DNA from: Pseudomonadota bacterium
Lineage (GTDB): Bacteria; Chloroflexota; UBA5177; JAJPKF01
NCBI GenBank assembly: GCA_021323865.1
Contig: JAJPKF010000030.1
Coordinates: 1 to 64,000 of the forward strand
Reading direction: 5' to 3'
DNA: 64,000 nt
Position numbers and translations under genes: made by a program. The notes under the pieces are model-generated. The model saw nothing but the letters and a program-made list of their open reading frames with translations, did not search any database and had not been told where the DNA came from. The first letter of the stretch is position 1; every line of letters begins with the position of its first letter. Positions 8,840 through 18,322 of this stretch are shown piece after piece.

Positions 8840-11407
8840 ATGACATCCCCGGCTCGGCGGCAGTACCTGGACATCAAAGCAGAGCACCCCGACGCCGTCC
8901 TCCTCTATCGCCTCGGGGATTTCTACGAGATGTTCGATCAGGACGCGGAGATTGCGGCGCGGGTACTGGGCATCCAGCTCACGGCTCGCTCCTATCCGCG
9001 GGGCGAGGGCCGGGTACCGATGGCGGGGGTTCCTCATCACTCGGCGGAATCCTACATCAAACGGCTCCTGGATGCCGGCCACCGAGTAGCCCTCTGCGAG
9101 CAAATGAGCGAGGCGGGCAAGGGACTGGTCGACCGGGCAGTGGTGCGGGTCTTTACGCCCGGGACGGTGATCGAGCCGTCCATGCTCGAGCCTGCCGGCA
9201 ATAACTTCCTCGCCGCGGTGGCAGTCGGGAAGGACGGCTTCGGCCTGGCATACGCAGACGTGTCGACCGGCGAGTTCGCCGCCACCGAGGTGAGGGGGGT
9301 CGACGCGTCGGAGCTGTTGCAGGCCGAGCTGTTGCGGCTGCGCCCTGCCGAGCTGCTGGTGAGCCCGGCAGCAGATATGACCAACCTGCCCGCGGAGACC
9401 ATCCCAAGAGACCTTGCGACGTTGGACGAGCGACCCTCGATCGCCGAGCGACGCCTGCTCGAACACCTCAAGTGCGCCTCGCCGGCCGCCTTCGGGCTCT
9501 CCGAGAGCCCCCTTGCCGTGGTAGCGGCGGCAGGCGTTGTTGCCTACCTCAAAGACACCAATCCAAGGGCATTGGAGACGGTCGCCGGCCTTCACCACTA
9601 CGACCCAACCGGTGCGATGTCTCTCGACGCGGCCACCCGATCCAGCCTGGAGCTTTTGCCCGGTCGGGGCGAACGCAGTCGTGGCTGGAGCCTCCTGCGC
9701 GTCCTCGATCGGACCCGGACCGCCATGGGCGGGAGGCGCCTGCGGGAGATGATCGCCCGTCCGCTCACCGACGTGATCGAGATCGAGCGGCGATTGGACG
9801 GCGTCGAGGCCTTGGTCCGCGCCCCAGGACTGCTCCGCCGGCTGGCAGGTTGTCTGGGGCGGGTGGCCGATCTGGAACGCATCCTGGCTCGGGTGGACCA
9901 GGAGCGCACCGCACCGCGCGACCTGCAGGACCTGCGGGAGTCGCTGCTGGTGACGGCCGAGATCCAAAACCTTCTCGAGGGTGGGTCGCCGGCGCTTGAA
10001 GAGCTGGCCGGGCTGCTCGATCCGTGCCCGGACCTAACCGAGCTGCTGGGGCGGGCACTGGAGCCCGAGGGAGGTCCGGCGATCCGACCAGGCTACAGTG
10101 CCGAGCTGGACCGCCTGCGCGCCCTCATGACGGGTGCACGAGACCGTATCGTGGCACTCGAGCGACAGGAGGTGGAGGCCACCGGCATCAAGACACTGCG
10201 GATTGGCTACAACCGGGTCTTCGGGTACTACCTGGAGATGCCTAAGTCGGCTGCCGCCAAGGCGCCCGACCACTACGCCAGACAGCAGACGTTGGTCAAC
10301 GCCGAGCGCTTCGCGACGCCGGAGCTGAAGGCGCTGGAGGTGGAGATCAAGAGCGCTGGAGAGGACGCAGAGACGCTCGAGCGGCAATTGATCCAGGAGA
10401 TCCATGACAAGGTTCGCTCACGCCGGCCGGCCATCAGCGCCTCGGCAGCCGCCATCGGACAGCTGGACGTGCGGCAGAGTCTGGCGGCCGTGGCCCTCTC
10501 CAACAACTATTGCCGGCCGCGATTCGGCGAGGGAACCAAGCTCACAATCCGGCAGGGGCGCCATCCCATCGTCGAGGCGGCCAACCCAGACCATCCGTTC
10601 GTTCCCAATGACTGCGTGCTGGACGAGGACTGCCGGATCATCGTGCTCACCGGACCGAACATGGGCGGCAAATCGACCATGCTTCGTACGGTGGCCCTGG
10701 TGGCTCTGATGGCCCAGATCGGTTCCTACGTCCCGGCGACAGAGGCTGAGCTGGGCGTCGTGGATCGCATATTCTCCCGGGTGGGCGCTCAGGACGACAT
10801 CGCCTCGGGTCACTCCACCTTCATGGTGGAGATGATCGAGACGGCCGCGATTCTGCATCACGCCACCCGCCAGAGCCTCCTAGTCCTCGACGAGATCGGA
10901 CGCGGCACCAGTACCTACGATGGCGTGGCGATTGCCCGGGCGGTGGTGGAATACATCCATGAGCGCATCGGCTCCCGCACCCTATTCGCCACCCACTACC
11001 ACGAGCTCACCGAGCTGGCCGAGCATCTGGAACATGTGGAGAACCTGCACACGGCGGTCACCGAGCACGAGGGTCAGGTGGTGTTTCTTCACCGCATGGC
11101 GCCCGGCGGGGCGGATCGCTCCTACGGCATCCATGTGGCGCGCCTGGCGGGGCTGCCGCACAGCGTCACGGTTCGGGCGGACCGCCTGCTGCGACAGCTG
11201 GAGCGGAACGCCAACGGGCGGAAACCGGCCCCTGGGCCGCAGCTGGCCCTCTTCGCGGATCCGGACCTGACGCCCAAGACCGACATTGAGTCGACGGCGG
11301 TTCGCATCCTTGACGAGCTGCTGGCGGTTGACCTCGACAACACGACGCCGCGGCAGGCATTGGAGAAGCTGCAGCAGCTGCAGGAGCGCGGCCGGTCCAG
11401 CGGCTAG
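8840..11407 (+). CDS. mutS: DNA mismatch repair protein MutS
   Basis: MutS1-type mismatch recognition ATPase of 855 residues, a normal length. The N-terminal mismatch-binding motif is present as GDFYEMFDQDA (Phe-x-Glu). It is followed by the connector and lever domains, a clamp segment around YNRVFGYYLEM, Walker A GPNMGGKSTMLR, the ST-rich DDIASGHSTFMVEM, Walker B LLVLDEIGRGTSTYDG and the dimer-interface segment TLFATHYHEL. No mutL lies beside it in this window. The ATG at 8840 has only a weak ribosome site, but the protein begins exactly where family members do. The minus-strand frame over it (8696-9967) is a shadow. Confidence 0.97.
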   Translation: MTSPARRQYLDIKAEHPDAVLLYRLGDFYEMFDQDAEIAARVLGIQLTARSYPRGEGRVPMAGVPHHSAESYIKRLLDAGHRVALCEQMSEAGKGLVDRAVVRVFTPGTVIEPSMLEPAGNNFLAAVAVGKDGFGLAYADVSTGEFAATEVRGVDASELLQAELLRLRPAELLVSPAADMTNLPAETIPRDLATLDERPSIAERRLLEHLKCASPAAFGLSESPLAVVAAAGVVAYLKDTNPRALETVAGLHHYDPTGAMSLDAATRSSLELLPGRGERSRGWSLLRVLDRTRTAMGGRRLREMIARPLTDVIEIERRLDGVEALVRAPGLLRRLAGCLGRVADLERILARVDQERTAPRDLQDLRESLLVTAEIQNLLEGGSPALEELAGLLDPCPDLTELLGRALEPEGGPAIRPGYSAELDRLRALMTGARDRIVALERQEVEATGIKTLRIGYNRVFGYYLEMPKSAAAKAPDHYARQQTLVNAERFATPELKALEVEIKSAGEDAETLERQLIQEIHDKVRSRRPAISASAAAIGQLDVRQSLAAVALSNNYCRPRFGEGTKLTIRQGRHPIVEAANPDHPFVPNDCVLDEDCRIIVLTGPNMGGKSTMLRTVALVALMAQIGSYVPATEAELGVVDRIFSRVGAQDDIASGHSTFMVEMIETAAILHHATRQSLLVLDEIGRGTSTYDGVAIARAVVEYIHERIGSRTLFATHYHELTELAEHLEHVENLHTAVTEHEGQVVFLHRMAPGGADRSYGIHVARLAGLPHSVTVRADRLLRQLERNANGRKPAPGPQLALFADPDLTPKTDIESTAVRILDELLAVDLDNTTPRQALEKLQQLQERGRSSG

Positions 11408-11520
11408 CCTACCGGACCGGCATCGACAAGTCGGCGACGGACCGGCCGCTTCAGGCTCGCGCTTCGCCGGCCTCTTTCATAGCGCCCTCATCGATCCACG
11501 TCCATAACCGGGCAGGCACA

Positions 11521-13311
11521 TTAGCGGAGTTTACGCGTGGTCGTGAACACGTCCTCGTCGTGGAACGTGCCGGTAGACGCCTTGAAGGCATTACGCGTGT
11601 CCGACCAGATCGGATGGGCCGCGTCGCCCACCACGACCAGATCGCTGTAGTCGCCGTTGAAGCCCGCCTGAATACCGTCGGGTGGCGGGAAGGACGGCGC
11701 CAGAGAGGACACGGAGAACGCGTCCCGAAGGCCCTTTCCAACGGCCAGCAGATAGCCGCTCTCCTCCTTCTCCACGCCGGGCTGTCCGGACCGGAAGGTG
11801 CCATGGTGACCATATTCGTTGGGCACTCGACGTGTGACATAGAAGCTCAGCGCGATGTCATGGTTGCTGGGGCTGACCGCAACGGCCGCCATGTACTGAT
11901 CGAACCCGTGCTCCCGATACACGGGATGACGGCGCGATACCCACGAGCGACCACCATCGGTCGAACCCGAAAGGCGGATGTCGTAACGACCGTCACGATA
12001 GTCGTCCCAAACGGAGTAGAGGTGGCCATTGGAGCGGTCAACAGCGACCAGCGGAAAGTCATCCACGCGCACAAAGGAACCAGGGACGCACTGATCGGGA
12101 CCATCCGATAGGCGGCATTGCGGCTCCTTCCGCACCACGTCCCGACCCACAAGCGCGGGCTTCGACCAGGTTCGGCCGCCATCCTTCGAGACCACGGCAA
12201 GCTGCTGCTGATTGGGGTTGCCATCCCGGGTGTTGCCGTTGTTGAAGACCACGACGAGGTTGCCGTTGGGCAGCACGACCGGCTCCGATCCCTGGTCGAG
12301 ATCGCAATCGTGCGGCCTGCGTCGTGGATCAAAGAGGTTGCCGTCGAAACACAGGGTCCCGCTGTTGCCGCTGATCTCTTTCGGTTTGGACCACGTCAAT
12401 CCATGATTTCCTGACCGCGAAAAGTAGATCGGCGAGGAGCATTGACCCCCCTGAGCGCAGCGCGGGCTGTTCAGGAACTCCGTCCAGGTCACGTAGACGG
12501 AGTCCCGGTAGGGGCTGTGCTTAAAGCTGTCGGCGGCGATCCACTCCTTGTCCACCCCGGCCGACGCACTGTTGTCCTCCACCACGACATAGTGGGCCTT
12601 ATCGACACCGCCGGCGGGTGAGGGAACGTCGTTGTAGAAGGAGCCTCCGGCGCCGGCGGGAGAGCGACCAACGAGGATGCCACCGGCATTGCCCTTGATA
12701 TCGAACATGATGCAGGAGAAGTAGGCGTTGCCGCGCGAGTCGAACGCCACCGAGGGGTCGCTGGCGGCATCGTAGGTATGGCCGGTTCCATGGCCACCGG
12801 CGATCGTGTGAGGGCTGACCGGGTGGTTGAGGCGCTCGTAAAAGGGCGGGATGCCCGATCCCCAGCGGGTGCCCCCGTCGAACGAGTAGTCAAACCCGCA
12901 GTGGTTCCAGCCGATGCTGGAGTCATTCTGGCCGGCGATGAGGTTATTCGGATCGATGGGGTTGACTGCGATGGCTTCCTCCGCCTGGCGCCGGACGGTG
13001 CAGTCCTGATTCACGCGAACGTCGCCGCCCGAGGTTCGGTTGCTGCACCCCAGGCTTTGGTGCGGAATCGACGGAACAGTGGTGAGGTCGGCTGCAGCAT
13101 AGCCGCCGGCTGCCTCGGCGCTCACAACCGTGCCGGCGGACAGGGTGGGCACACGGTGCAGCGTGCCGTCGACGCGGACAAAGCGCTGGTGGACAAGCCC
13201 CCGCGCCGCCTGCATTGTCAGGCCCTGGGCGCCGGAGGAGTGAGCAGCCGTGGTGAGCGCTATACCCAACACCACCAATCCCAATGTCAGTACGGCGGCC
13301 AACGATCTCAT
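11521..13311 (-). CDS. exported sialidase-like (Asp-box/BNR) protein
   Basis: A 596-residue predicted exported protein. Its N-terminus (MRSLAAVLTLGLVVLGIALTT) is a clear signal peptide, and AAGG-AAGC-type ribosome sequence lies upstream of ATG 13311. Several Asp-box motifs of six-bladed beta-propellers are visible: YSFDGGTRWGSG, SRSGNHGLTWSKP, VSKDGGRTWSKP and STDGGRSWVSR. These place it in the sialidase/BNR superfamily. I do not see the arginine triad needed to call a true sialidase, so a binding or different hydrolytic role remains possible. It is divergent from rtcB, sharing the short intergenic region. Confidence 0.75.
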   Translation of the reverse strand: MRSLAAVLTLGLVVLGIALTTAAHSSGAQGLTMQAARGLVHQRFVRVDGTLHRVPTLSAGTVVSAEAAGGYAAADLTTVPSIPHQSLGCSNRTSGGDVRVNQDCTVRRQAEEAIAVNPIDPNNLIAGQNDSSIGWNHCGFDYSFDGGTRWGSGIPPFYERLNHPVSPHTIAGGHGTGHTYDAASDPSVAFDSRGNAYFSCIMFDIKGNAGGILVGRSPAGAGGSFYNDVPSPAGGVDKAHYVVVEDNSASAGVDKEWIAADSFKHSPYRDSVYVTWTEFLNSPRCAQGGQCSSPIYFSRSGNHGLTWSKPKEISGNSGTLCFDGNLFDPRRRPHDCDLDQGSEPVVLPNGNLVVVFNNGNTRDGNPNQQQLAVVSKDGGRTWSKPALVGRDVVRKEPQCRLSDGPDQCVPGSFVRVDDFPLVAVDRSNGHLYSVWDDYRDGRYDIRLSGSTDGGRSWVSRRHPVYREHGFDQYMAAVAVSPSNHDIALSFYVTRRVPNEYGHHGTFRSGQPGVEKEESGYLLAVGKGLRDAFSVSSLAPSFPPPDGIQAGFNGDYSDLVVVGDAAHPIWSDTRNAFKASTGTFHDEDVFTTTRKLR

Positions 13312-13445
13312 GGCGCTTCCTTTTCCCGAGGTTGGTCAATTCTTTCCCATGGCGCCGGAAGCATTCAATCATGATTCGCCGCCACTTTCTGACCGGGAAC
13401 AGGGTGGAAGAATCAGGGACGGGAGTCGGGAGCCAGCGAAGTGAG

Positions 13446-14834
13446 ATGAACGGACGAGACCTCATCAAGGCCGGCTGGCGCGAGGGGCCGCTGGTCGGGA
13501 TGGCCCTGACCGCGGCCAAGCGGCTGCGCCGCGACGGTCTGAAAGACGCCGAGATCATTACCCTCCTGAACCAGTGCCGAGTCGACCCGACTGCCTTCGT
13601 CGACGACGACCGCCTTGGTCTCCTGGCGCGCAGATTGGAGGAGGATCGGTCGGCGACCACAGAGCCAGGCATGGCGCTCAGGCCATCCCCCCTGCCCTAT
13701 CCCATCTGGGGCGCCGATCTCATCGACCAGGCGGCCCTCGAGCAGATGGACACGGCCATGCGGCTACCGGTCAGCCGAGCCGGAGCTTTGATGGCTGATG
13801 CCCACGTCGGCTACGGGCTGCCCATTGGTGGTGTGCTGCAAACCGTGAACGCAGTGATCCCCTATGCCGTCGGCAGCGACATCGCGTGCCGGATGCGGCT
13901 CACGGTGGTCGACGTGCCGGGTGAGCGCCTCGAGCAGGATCGCGATCGGCTGAAGCGTGCCTTGGTGTCCGGCACGGTCTTCGGCGCCGGCAAGGACAAT
14001 CCAGCCAAGCCCTCCTCCCCGGTCCTCGACGCGGACTGGTCGCTGACGCCCTTCCTTCGCGGCTTGCGCGATACGGCTCGGAAGCAGCTTGGCACCAGCG
14101 GCTCCGGCAACCACTTCGTCGAGTGGGGCGCGGTCGAGTGGCGAGGAAAGCGCCGGCTGGCGCTGATGTCACACTCGGGCTCGCGGGGCGTGGGCTTCAA
14201 GATCGCCGACTACTACTCCAAGGCCGCCGAGAAGCGACGTCGCCGGGATCTGCCTCCAGAGGCAATCCGTCTGGCCTGGCTCGACCTGGAATCGGAGCTG
14301 GGTCGCGAGTACTGGATGTCGATGGAGCTCGCGGGGCAGTTCGCTTCGGAAAACCACCGGGTCATCCACGACCGAGTGGTGGACCTGGCAGGTCTGAGCG
14401 GAGATGTAATGCACGTGGTCGAGAACCACCACAACTTCGCGTGGAAAGAGGAGCGGGACGGCTCCTGGCTCGTGACGCATCGAAAGGGGGCCACGCCGGC
14501 GGGGCCGGGTGTCGAAGGCGTGATACCCGGATCGATGGCGTCTCCAGGCTTTGTGGTGTCCGGGAAGGGCAACCGCGAGTCGCTGGAATCGGCCTCACAC
14601 GGCGCCGGTCGGAGAATGGGCCGTCGCGCCGCCACTCGGGAACTGAAGGCGACCGAACGGGATGAACTGCTGGAGGCCATGGGTGTGACGCTCATTGGGG
14701 GCGGGCTGGACGAATCGCCGCAAGCCTACAAGCCCATTGAGCTGGTGATGGAGGCGCAGCGGGACCTGGTCGAGGTGACGGGCGCCTTCACACCCGCCAT
14801 CGTCCGCATGGACACCGGCAGCCGGGACATATGA
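13446..14834 (+). CDS. rtcB: RtcB-family RNA ligase
   Basis: RNA-splicing/repair ligase that joins 2',3'-cyclic phosphate and 5'-OH ends through a guanylylated histidine. Conserved signatures are present: LMADAHVGYGLPIGG, the metal-site Cys segment VGSDIACRMRL, LGTSGSGNHFVEW, MSHSGSRGVG, VVENHHNFAW, HRKGATPA and the guanylylation motif SASHGAGRRMGRR. The 462-residue form begins at ATG 13446 with MNGRDLIKAGWREGP. Longer in-frame starts exist but add non-conserved sequence. Its stop overlaps the start of the next gene as ATGA. No archease or RtcR gene is seen nearby. Confidence 0.93.
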   Translation: MNGRDLIKAGWREGPLVGMALTAAKRLRRDGLKDAEIITLLNQCRVDPTAFVDDDRLGLLARRLEEDRSATTEPGMALRPSPLPYPIWGADLIDQAALEQMDTAMRLPVSRAGALMADAHVGYGLPIGGVLQTVNAVIPYAVGSDIACRMRLTVVDVPGERLEQDRDRLKRALVSGTVFGAGKDNPAKPSSPVLDADWSLTPFLRGLRDTARKQLGTSGSGNHFVEWGAVEWRGKRRLALMSHSGSRGVGFKIADYYSKAAEKRRRRDLPPEAIRLAWLDLESELGREYWMSMELAGQFASENHRVIHDRVVDLAGLSGDVMHVVENHHNFAWKEERDGSWLVTHRKGATPAGPGVEGVIPGSMASPGFVVSGKGNRESLESASHGAGRRMGRRAATRELKATERDELLEAMGVTLIGGGLDESPQAYKPIELVMEAQRDLVEVTGAFTPAIVRMDTGSRDI

Positions 14835-15709
14835 GCAGTCTGGAATCGGTTCCCGCCGGGAGTTTTTCCCTCCCCGCCTGGGACAAGGACTACCCGGATC
14901 CCCAGAAGCTGCGGCGGGAGGCCGAGATCGCGGGTGACGCGTTCGTGCAGGCGCTAACAGAGATGGTGCCTGATGCGGAGCTGGCGGCTGTGTACCTCAA
15001 GGGATCCACGGTCAAGGTGTGGACGACCCCGCTGGACTACGTGCCGGCCCTCAGCGATGTGGACATTCACGTCCTCTTTGCCGACGATACCCAGGCCGAC
15101 GCCTATTACCGTGACGTGGAACAAGCGCTTCGTCTGGCCGGCCGGGCGGAGGACATCTTTCTGGCCGCGACGCCGCAACGGCTCCACGTGCCGCGGGTGC
15201 AGATCGTGGTCGCCAACCGGCTGTATCGCATGCCGGACTTCGTGCCCGCACCGCGAGAGACGGTACGGCTCATTCGGGGAACCTACCCGCCCGCTCCCGC
15301 GACCGGATCAGGAATCCCGGTGCTCAAAGAGCAGCTGTTGCAGCACGCCGAGTATCTGGAGCGGCTGGGTGAGTCGGTGGCCGATCTTCTGGGGCCGCAT
15401 CTCCGGGTTGCGCTGCGGGCCATGAGCTGGCGTGTATCGCCGGCCGCGCCCCGGGTTGCCGAGCTTCTGGGAGAACCGTTTGTTACCGTGTGGTCGAGTA
15501 ACCGGACGGCCCTCGTGGAGCTGCTGACTCAACGCGGCGAGGCCGAGCTCGCGGCCGACTACGCCGCCTATTACCTCCAGGCGTGGCGATACTTCTTGTC
15601 GGGCGATCAAGACAGCACCGCCGCCCGGGCCGCGATCCGTGCCGGTGTCCGGGTGATCGAACGGGGCGCCGAGCTGGCTGGAACGGTCCAGGATCAGGAG
15701 CCGGACTAG
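14831..15709 (+). CDS. nucleotidyltransferase-fold protein coupled to rtcB
   Basis: A 292-residue protein starting in a 4-bp overlap (ATGA) with rtcB. The N-terminal half shows a polymerase-beta-like nucleotidyltransferase signature: VYLKGSTVKVWTT for the GS motif, then ALSDVDIHVLF for the DxD metal site. A later PRVQIVVANRLYR could hold the third carboxylate position, but Gln/Val occupy the expected Asp, so catalysis is not assured. The C-terminal half is helical (LKEQLLQHAEYLERLG and a long Ala-rich stretch), resembling HEPN/KNTase-type helical domains. Coupling to RtcB suggests an RNA end-processing or tRNA-related job. The substrate is unknown. Confidence 0.7.
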   Translation: MSSLESVPAGSFSLPAWDKDYPDPQKLRREAEIAGDAFVQALTEMVPDAELAAVYLKGSTVKVWTTPLDYVPALSDVDIHVLFADDTQADAYYRDVEQALRLAGRAEDIFLAATPQRLHVPRVQIVVANRLYRMPDFVPAPRETVRLIRGTYPPAPATGSGIPVLKEQLLQHAEYLERLGESVADLLGPHLRVALRAMSWRVSPAAPRVAELLGEPFVTVWSSNRTALVELLTQRGEAELAADYAAYYLQAWRYFLSGDQDSTAARAAIRAGVRVIERGAELAGTVQDQEPD

Positions 15710-15796
15710 CTTTCAATGGTGGGTTCCACCGCTTCACCAGGAGCCACGTAGACCTCGCAGGAGACCGCGGTGTCCGGCAGAAGCGGGCGGTCGCGC

Positions 15797-16303
15797 CTAC
15801 AGACGGATGTGGCGGCCGCAGGCAGACCGCCGGAGGAGGCGCGGACGACCGTCCGGTATGAGCCGCGATCCCGGAAGTAGGATGCGCCAGTGGCGGGCTC
15901 GGGTGAACCTTGTCATGTACCACCCACCGTCGATGCTGGTCTGTCCGTCCAGGTGCCTCGCCCGCAGCCGGACCGCGACACAGGTATAGAGGCCGGTCTT
16001 GCGGCGAACCCGGTAGCCGGGATCGCGGAGCGCTCCAAATGACACCGCCACCGTGGTGAAATAGCCGGAGGCCCAGGGACGGAACGCGGGACGGGCATGG
16101 GGATCGACGAGCAGGTAGGCATTGCCGAAGTTCCAGTTGTCCACCGCGGTGTAGAACTTACGTATCAGAAGGATGGGAGAGCTGGTCCCGCGACCGAACG
16201 CGGCCGCCGCCTCAGGTTGCCGGCCGGGCATCGCCAGCAACGCGACCGCTCCGGCGGCAAGCGCCACCGCGACCAGTCCGACTCCCAACACGGCTCGTTT
16301 CAT
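15797..16303 (-). CDS. small exported or membrane-anchored protein, unknown function
   Basis: A 168-residue protein beginning with a strong hydrophobic signal/anchor (AVLGVGLVAVALAAGAVALL). The mature part, ILLIRKFYTAVDNWNFGNAYLLV followed by DGGWYMTRFTRARHWRILLP, has the alternating pattern and length of NTF2-like/SnoaL-like folds. No catalytic residues can be assigned. A ribosome site AGAGGCAAC precedes ATG 16303. It converges with the nucleotidyltransferase gene and lies downstream of the Gfo/Idh gene across a 167-bp gap in which I see no clear promoter. Confidence 0.6.
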   Translation of the reverse strand: MKRAVLGVGLVAVALAAGAVALLAMPGRQPEAAAAFGRGTSSPILLIRKFYTAVDNWNFGNAYLLVDPHARPAFRPWASGYFTTVAVSFGALRDPGYRVRRKTGLYTCVAVRLRARHLDGQTSIDGGWYMTRFTRARHWRILLPGSRLIPDGRPRLLRRSACGRHIRL

Positions 16304-16470
16304 GTTGCCTCTGCTGTCCTACGAAAGCACGGGCGGAGGCTTCGCGTCAACCATTCCGAATCTTGGGGCGGAATCGAGTCGGCGGAAGGGGCACGGGCGC
16401 TCAGCCCGGGAGAAACGCCTCCTTCCTCGGCGGTCCCAGATCACAAGAAGCGGTGGCGATTGCATCGACT

Positions 16471-17478
16471 CTACCCCTCGACGGGAACGGGCCGCTCCTC
16501 TCGTCTGGATCGCTCCGCCGCCTCAGAGACGGCCAGCGCCCGGATGCCGTCGTCCAGCGTTACGCGATACGGCGCATCCGCCTTCGTCCGGCGCACCCAA
16601 TCGACGATCTCTGCCCGATACGCATCGGCAAAACGCTCCAGCCAGTGGCCGTATCGACCCGGGCCGCTCTGGCCGGGACGGATACGAGTCGCTCCGCCGG
16701 ACGGACCTTCGCCGACCGTCACGGCGCCATCTGTCCCCACGATCTCTGATCTGATGTCATAGCCATAGCCGGCACTCTTGTAGACCTGGACGGAGGCGGC
16801 TCCCCCTCGGCTGAGTCGAAGGGTGGCGAAGCCGGTATCCATCGGCTGCACGTCGGCTAATCCGGTATTGGCAATGATGGCACCGGCGGCCTGTACGTGA
16901 GTGATTTCGTCGTCCATGAGCCAGCGCACCAGATCGAAATCGTGTCCGGCGGACTCGACGAACAGGTTGCCCGCGGCCGGCGAGGTGAAGTAGGAGCGGG
17001 AAGGAGGCTCCCGGTCGCGACTGATCCCGGTGAAGAGAACGGGCCTTCCGATCTCGCCGCGGCGGATGCGCTCCCAGGTCTCCAGATAGAACGGATCGTA
17101 GCGCCGCATGAAACCCGTCTGCACGCCAATCCCGTGTCGAATTGCCTCTTCCTGGGCACGGCGAGCTTCGGCGACCGACGCGGCAACCGGCTTCTCGCAC
17201 AGTACGTCCTTGCCCTCTCTCGCAGCAGCCATGATCATGTCCGCGTGCGTCTCCGGCGGGGTCGCAATGACGACGCCGTCGATCCGGGGATCGGCCAGCA
17301 ACCCGTCGACGGTGGTGGCCGTCACGCCAAGCGCGCCGGCGACCGTCTGGGCCGCGCCCGGGTCGGCATCGGCGACGGCGACCAGTGTGGCACCCGAACC
17401 GGGCGCGGAGAGGTTCTCGGCATGGCGCCGTCCCATTGCCCCAACGCCGATCACCCCAACGCCCAGCGACGCGGTCAT
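16471..17478 (-). CDS. Gfo/Idh/MocA-family oxidoreductase
   Basis: NAD(P)-dependent dehydrogenase of 335 residues acting on a sugar, inositol or related polyol. The N-terminal Rossmann motif is GVIGVGAMGRRHAENL. The family's EKP motif appears as VLCEKPVAAS, the second-domain segment as GFMRRYDPFYLETWE, and the active-site region as ESAGHDFDLVRWLMDDE with the conserved D-x-x-x-H-like pair. It resembles inositol 2-dehydrogenases (IolG-like), but substrate specificity cannot be read from sequence. A GACGGGAGA ribosome site sits just before ATG 17478. It starts only 10 bp after the ABC permease stop, so it is probably cotranscribed with the exporter. Confidence 0.88.
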   Translation of the reverse strand: MTASLGVGVIGVGAMGRRHAENLSAPGSGATLVAVADADPGAAQTVAGALGVTATTVDGLLADPRIDGVVIATPPETHADMIMAAAREGKDVLCEKPVAASVAEARRAQEEAIRHGIGVQTGFMRRYDPFYLETWERIRRGEIGRPVLFTGISRDREPPSRSYFTSPAAGNLFVESAGHDFDLVRWLMDDEITHVQAAGAIIANTGLADVQPMDTGFATLRLSRGGAASVQVYKSAGYGYDIRSEIVGTDGAVTVGEGPSGGATRIRPGQSGPGRYGHWLERFADAYRAEIVDWVRRTKADAPYRVTLDDGIRALAVSEAAERSRREERPVPVEG

Positions 17479-17488
17479 TCTCCCGTCG

Positions 17489-18322
17489 CTAACCGGTCCG
17501 CTTCAGCCGTCCCGTGCGTTTGGCGAAATGCTCCGCCCACGCGAACAACCAGATGCCCAGGGGGACCGTTACGATGCCGATGATCACCAGGGGCACGATC
17601 GAGCCCACCAGAGCGGACCCGCTGGGATTGCCCAGCAGCATGGTTCGTGTTCCCGACAGAATGTAGGTGGCGGGAGACACATGCGACGCCACCTGCAGCA
17701 GGCCCGGGAGGACCGTCACCGGATAGTAGACGCCTGACACGAGCAACAGGCACGCTTCGATCACGTACGTCATCTGAGCGCCCTTTTCGGTGAACAGGAG
17801 CGGAAGCGTCGCGGCCATGATGCCGATGCCGACGAAGCTGACGCTCCCGACGGCGACGATGGCCAGCGCCGGCCACAATCCCGCGGCATTGGCGTCGAGA
17901 TGGAAGGTCAGCATCAGCGCGCCCAGCACGAAGACTGTCCGTCCCAGACCGTAGATGACGGCAAAGAGGCAGGCCCCAAGGACATACGTCAGCCGCGAGA
18001 TGGGTGCCATGAGGCTGTACTCGATGGTTCCCTCCCAGCGCTCCCACTGCACGCTCTCGGCGATGGCGATGAAGAGCGACGCCATGTAGGACCAGGTCAG
18101 GGTTCCGATGGACAGGTAGAGCACGATGCTCCGGGTATCGACGTGGTGATGGGTTATGCTCGGGACGGCATCCGCCATGTAGACCACGGCCAGTGACTGG
18201 GCGATGGTGTAGACGAGAAACGCCACCTCCCAGGCCCAGTACCGTTTGGAGAGATGAATGTTGCGCTCGACCAGGGCATAGGACGCCTTGATCTCGCGCA
18301 TCAATGGGGCGCTGGCAATCAT
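17489..18322 (-). CDS. ABC-2 type transporter permease
   Basis: Integral membrane component of an ABC-2 exporter, 277 residues with about six hydrophobic helices (for example LYLSIGTLTWSYMASLF, LWPALAIVAVGSVSFVGIG, ACLLLVSGVYYPVTVLP). The sequence QWERWEGTIEYSLMAPISR is the cytoplasmic loop typical of ABC-2 permeases, and PATYILSGTRTMLLG lies in the last extracellular region. Its start codon shares one base with the ATPase stop (TAATG), so the two are coupled. The exported substrate (drug, lipid or polysaccharide) is not predictable. Confidence 0.88.
   Translation of the reverse strand: MIASAPLMREIKASYALVERNIHLSKRYWAWEVAFLVYTIAQSLAVVYMADAVPSITHHHVDTRSIVLYLSIGTLTWSYMASLFIAIAESVQWERWEGTIEYSLMAPISRLTYVLGACLFAVIYGLGRTVFVLGALMLTFHLDANAAGLWPALAIVAVGSVSFVGIGIMAATLPLLFTEKGAQMTYVIEACLLLVSGVYYPVTVLPGLLQVASHVSPATYILSGTRTMLLGNPSGSALVGSIVPLVIIGIVTVPLGIWLFAWAEHFAKRTGRLKRTG

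Noticed and set aside
8696-9967. 423-codon minus-strand ORF over mutS
   Set aside because: Shadow of mutS; no recognisable domain and no ribosome site.
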